A model generated the notes under the pieces. It was not told the origin of the DNA and ran no database searches. It saw only the letters and a program-made list of their open reading frames with translations. Of a stretch of 28,463 nt of DNA, positions 26,601 to 28,463 are shown piece after piece. The stretch lies in the NCBI GenBank assembly GCA_964626565.1, contig CAZVFX010000090.1, positions 1 through 28,463 on the forward strand. The letters run 5' to 3'. The position numbers were made by a program, and so were the translations under genes. This DNA comes from CAZVFX01 sp964626565. GTDB lineage: Bacteria; Myxococcota_A; UBA9042; CAIXZC01. Position 1 is the stretch's first letter. The number at the start of each line of letters is the position of its first letter.

Positions 26601-27893
26601 ACTTTCGAGGTGTGGTTCAAAATGACCGGGGACCAGGCTGCGGGGACCGGGCTCATGAACATCTCGTGCGGGCTGTATGCACTCAAGTTCGCCGGCGGCA
26701 ACAGGCTGCAGGCGGTGCGGTGGACCGGCGGCCAGTGCACGGGGTCCACTGCCGTGACCGTTGGACAGTGGCACCATGCCGCGGTGGTGGCCGACATTCA
26801 GGCCGGCGGTGAATACCGTCTCTATCTGGACGGCAAGGAGGAGTGCTCGGCGACCGGGACCAAGGCGATTTCGGAGTGGATTGACGCCGCGGTGGAGAAG
26901 CTCTACATCGGGAGCTCCACCGGGGGAGGATGCATCAGCGAAGGCAATCCCGCTATTCCCGAGAGTTTCTATACCGGCCGACTGGACGCGGTGCGGGTAA
27001 GCGATATTGCCCGTTACGACGACATATTCGTCCCTTCTCAACCGGAGCAGACCGACGCGGATACGGTACTGCTGTACCTCTTTGATGAGGGTGCGGGTGA
27101 CTCTGTCGGGGACAATTCCGACAGCGGCCTGGATGGGACGTTGCACGGTAACCCGGCCTGGTCTTCGGACCAGCCTCACGCGTCGTGTTGCGAGCCGTGG
27201 TGTGTGGGCAAGGTGTGCGGCGACGACGGCTGTGGCGGTAGTTGCGGCGAATGCGAGTCTCCGGCGGAGTGTTATCACGGTGAGTGTGTCACCGAAATCG
27301 TCGTGTTGGAGGACCAGTTCGACGACGCGTCCATCGACGAGTCGTTGTGGGATGCGAGCTGTATCAAGTGGGGCGGTCCCGGCGGTTGCAGTATCAGCGA
27401 GTCGGGGGGGACCATCAACCTCAATGCGACGGTGAGCAGCACCGGAAACACCTACGGTGGAACCGCCTGGGCCCGCACCAAGTTGGATTTCAAAACCGGG
27501 GACGACTACCGCATCGCGTTTGACTGGAGTTACACCCGGCAGGCCACCAGCCTGAACTGCGGCATTATCGAAATCGCCGACGGGCCGGTGAGTGTCAACC
27601 AGGGCGGTCTATTCGACCACAACATCCATTCTGAAACTGCCGGCCGGAAGTTCCTGAACTACCAGACCACCAATCTCCCGGCGCAGACCTGGAGCGTGTG
27701 CGTCGATGGTGCTGCTGAGACCGCGGGTATCTACAGCAATGACGATTGCTCCGGAGACCCTGTCAAAGAGGTAGATGTAAGCGCACTCGGACAATGGTAC
27801 CTGCGCTTCCTCGTTTGCACTGCCACGTCGGCCGGTTTCCCGGCCAACAACGTCACCATGAAGCTGGATTGGCTCGAGGCGTTCCGCCTGTAG
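23664..27893 (+). CDS. Large Cys-rich lipoprotein with CTDC-like repeats and LamG domain
   Basis: A 1409-aa predicted surface lipoprotein: signal MRRVGWILFL... with perfect lipobox LVAC (Cys17), GGGGGAAG just before the ATG. Acidic/Pro-rich linker (18-70), Cys-rich head (71-250), MopE-type CNGLDDDCNGEIDE (253-266), about 23 CTDC-like repeats C-D-D-G-N-x-C-T-D-D-S-C (about 276-940), a LamG/concanavalin-like domain (about 951-1170; LEFDGVDDHV at its start, GQWHHAAVV and the final LLYLFDEGAGD), one CGDDGCGGSCGEC unit (about 1185-1200), and a second beta-sandwich-like C-terminal domain (about 1211-1409) starting LEDQFDDASIDESLWD. The head through the MopE motif is closely similar to the lipoprotein at 77-3577, but the end domains differ. 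Inferred role: a carbohydrate- or matrix-binding adhesin on a disulfide-rich stalk. Confidence 0.85.
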   Translation: MRRVGWILFLVAQLVACSSDAVDVVPDAVETADSAPAEVVEVVILPDAVTEDTGLELPPIGDLVVDFPTLECEPGEGCFGDGCSDNDECDSGWCVQHMGESVCSKHCEAECPAGWTCKQVSATGPDVVYICVSNHANLCRPCSGANDCESTGGAEDACVSYGEGGNFCGGTCQKTGDCPWGFSCQNSLTVEGVEVLQCVNDAGVCPCTEASVASGLSTPCKVENEFGLCDGKRVCTDDGLGDCDAPVPGPEVCNGLDDDCNGEIDEPNLVDGLYVHVCDDSNECTADTCFGEEGCGNEAVAEGECSDGDPCTVADHCEAGACVADALECDDDNPCTDNVCTATGGCDFYANTLSCDDSNACTVADECVDGDCVGVSVSCDCLVDADCETLEDGDLCNGTLFCDTEQFPHQCAVASDSVVECPQPEGLDAFCLQAQCEPATGECLFVPDHEGLVCDNGDACTIGDKCEAGVCAAGAGANCNDGNLCTDDSCDSTAGCLHLDNEAACNDGDVCTTQDQCSAGVCAGGALLVCDDQDACNGLETCDPQVGCLPGEVLVCNDGNACNGVESCDSAAGCVGGGAISCDDDNLCTDDDCDPAEGCIHLPNQNACDDGNACTTGDVCGQGKCGYSGSLECHDGNPCTNDSCDAGAGCVFSVADGECSDGDPCTVGDHCDDGACIPGSVQDCDDGNVCTDDSCDAAGLCLHQPNDETCDDANECTLGDHCSGGLCQAAQLQDCGDGNPCTDDSCSPAAGCVYDVTAGPCSDGDPCTVGDQCELGLCTPGTVQDCDDANPCTDDYCDGDGLCQHDPNQANCDDGNECTEGDHCQGGACLVDALVDCDDGNECTDDGCEPADGCWNVDNVAACDDGDLCTAGDQCSEGQCVPGVPVTCDDGNVCTDDSCVPADGCLFESNQAPCDDGESCTANDLCADGVCGGVPCEDAGMYCGALGCEPCGSLEFDGVDDHVVDGPTWGDLSADATDVTFEVWFKMTGDQAAGTGLMNISCGLYALKFAGGNRLQAVRWTGGQCTGSTAVTVGQWHHAAVVADIQAGGEYRLYLDGKEECSATGTKAISEWIDAAVEKLYIGSSTGGGCISEGNPAIPESFYTGRLDAVRVSDIARYDDIFVPSQPEQTDADTVLLYLFDEGAGDSVGDNSDSGLDGTLHGNPAWSSDQPHASCCEPWCVGKVCGDDGCGGSCGECESPAECYHGECVTEIVVLEDQFDDASIDESLWDASCIKWGGPGGCSISESGGTINLNATVSSTGNTYGGTAWARTKLDFKTGDDYRIAFDWSYTRQATSLNCGIIEIADGPVSVNQGGLFDHNIHSETAGRKFLNYQTTNLPAQTWSVCVDGAAETAGIYSNDDCSGDPVKEVDVSALGQWYLRFLVCTATSAGFPANNVTMKLDWLEAFRL

Positions 27894-27999
27894 CCGTCGT
27901 ATCTGTAAGGAATCGATCCCTTCTTGCGACCAACTCATGTGGGCGCGGCGGATTCCGTCGCGTCCGGCCGATTGGTGGCCAGCAACGAGGAGGTTAGAC

Positions 28000-28413
28000 A
28001 TGAAAGAATTCAAGCCAAGATTCAAGGGGATAGGTTGGCACGTCCTGGCAGGCGCCCTGGCGTTGCTGTTCGTTATGTCCGGGGGCATGAAGTTCACCGG
28101 TGCGGAGGAGATGGTGGCCAAATTTGCGGAGTGGGGTTACCCCGGGTGGTTCCTCTACGTTGTGGGGGTGGTTGAAGTGGGCGGAGCCTTGATGCTGTTG
28201 TTCCCTAAACTTCGCTTCTTCGGCGGTGCGCTACTGAGCGTTACCATGGTGGGTGCGGCTGCGACCCACGTTGCTGCGGGGGAGTACGCACAGTCCATTC
28301 CCGCGGCCGTGCTGTTTGTCCTCACCGGCCTTATTGCATGGAAGTACAGCCTGAGAGATGAGCCGGAACGCCGGCACACCACCTCAACCATTCATCCCGC
28401 CGTGCAGTTCTAG
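28000..28413 (+). CDS. DoxX-family integral membrane protein
   Basis: A 137-aa protein with four hydrophobic segments and the DoxX-family signature region SGGMKFTGAEEMVAKFAEWGYP followed by VVGVVEVGGALMLL. The start is set by GAGGAGG with a 6-base spacer; a longer frame from 27937 has no such site. DoxX/DoxD-like proteins are small inner-membrane proteins tied in some bacteria to thiosulfate or quinone-linked redox chemistry or to oxidative stress complexes; the exact role here cannot be told. It follows the LamG lipoprotein by 106 bases on the same strand and could be partly co-transcribed. The tail is His/Thr-rich and cytoplasmic-looking. The remaining 50 bases of the window show no feature. 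Confidence 0.85.
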   Translation: MKEFKPRFKGIGWHVLAGALALLFVMSGGMKFTGAEEMVAKFAEWGYPGWFLYVVGVVEVGGALMLLFPKLRFFGGALLSVTMVGAAATHVAAGEYAQSIPAAVLFVLTGLIAWKYSLRDEPERRHTTSTIHPAVQF

Positions 28414-28463
28414 ATTACCTTTCTTCCCATCGCAGTGAGCAGCCTGCGTGTTCTTCCGAGCAG

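Noticed and set aside
27907..27922. AAGGAATCGATCCCTT near-palindrome after the LamG lipoprotein gene
   Set aside because: Considered as a terminator; it has no real loop and no T tract, and one mismatch, so it is only a weak palindrome.

Overview
The window looks like a chromosomal piece of a Gram-negative, menaquinone-using bacterium of the Myxococcota/Bradymonadota type (former Deltaproteobacteria). This assignment is an inference. It rests on four very cysteine-rich lipoproteins built from CDDGNxCTxDxC (Dictyostelium CTDC-like), CGxDGCGGxCGxC and CNGxDDDCDGxxDE (MopE-like) repeats, on GC-rich DNA, on strong AGGAGG-type ribosome binding sites, and on a polyprenyl synthase/MenA pair. I see no rRNA, tRNA, CRISPR array or insertion sequence. 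No gene-free stretch exceeds 300 bases; the longest gaps are 187 bases (8269-8455) and 171 bases (23493-23663).

Layout. A heptamer repeat (34-68) precedes the 3' end of a minus-strand 1166-aa Cys-rich lipoprotein (77-3577). Behind it lies a two-gene minus-strand operon for isoprenoid quinone synthesis: polyprenyl diphosphate synthase (4631-5620) and MenA-like prenyltransferase (3673-4602). Then come a 618-aa Cys-rich lipoprotein (5753-7609, minus) and thiol peroxidase tpx (7762-8268, minus). Divergent from tpx is a giant Cys-rich lipoprotein (8456-15807, plus) with a C-type lectin domain, five copies of an unnamed helical Cys module and a 180-base tandem repeat array. An N-filled assembly gap lies inside that array. 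The giant gene stops at a TGA exactly where a conserved Cys is expected, and its coding frame continues in phase to 16578.

The middle (16546-20948) holds a DegT-type PLP aminotransferase and three radical SAM proteins in alternating orientation with overlapping 3' ends. The first and third radical SAM proteins are clearly related to each other; the second has a canonical SPASM tail. This central block and menA carry six copies of a DNA motif, sense strand GGGGACAGACCTC. The copies fall in all three reading frames of the host genes and lie in protein linkers.

The right side has an exported FAD-dependent oxidoreductase with three C-terminal S-layer-homology-like repeats (20961-23492, minus), a 1409-aa Cys-rich lipoprotein with a LamG domain (23664-27893, plus; an inverted-orientation paralogue of 77-3577), and a DoxX-family membrane protein (28000-28413, plus).

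How the genes may work together. The four Cys-rich lipoproteins share a lipid anchor, an acidic/Pro-rich linker, a disulfide-rich and probably Ca2+-binding stalk, and a different end domain. They look like a set of long surface adhesins. The oxidoreductase, Tpx and DoxX would fit surface redox or envelope functions, but nothing in the sequence links them directly. The radical SAM/aminotransferase block looks like a separate biosynthetic locus of unknown product.
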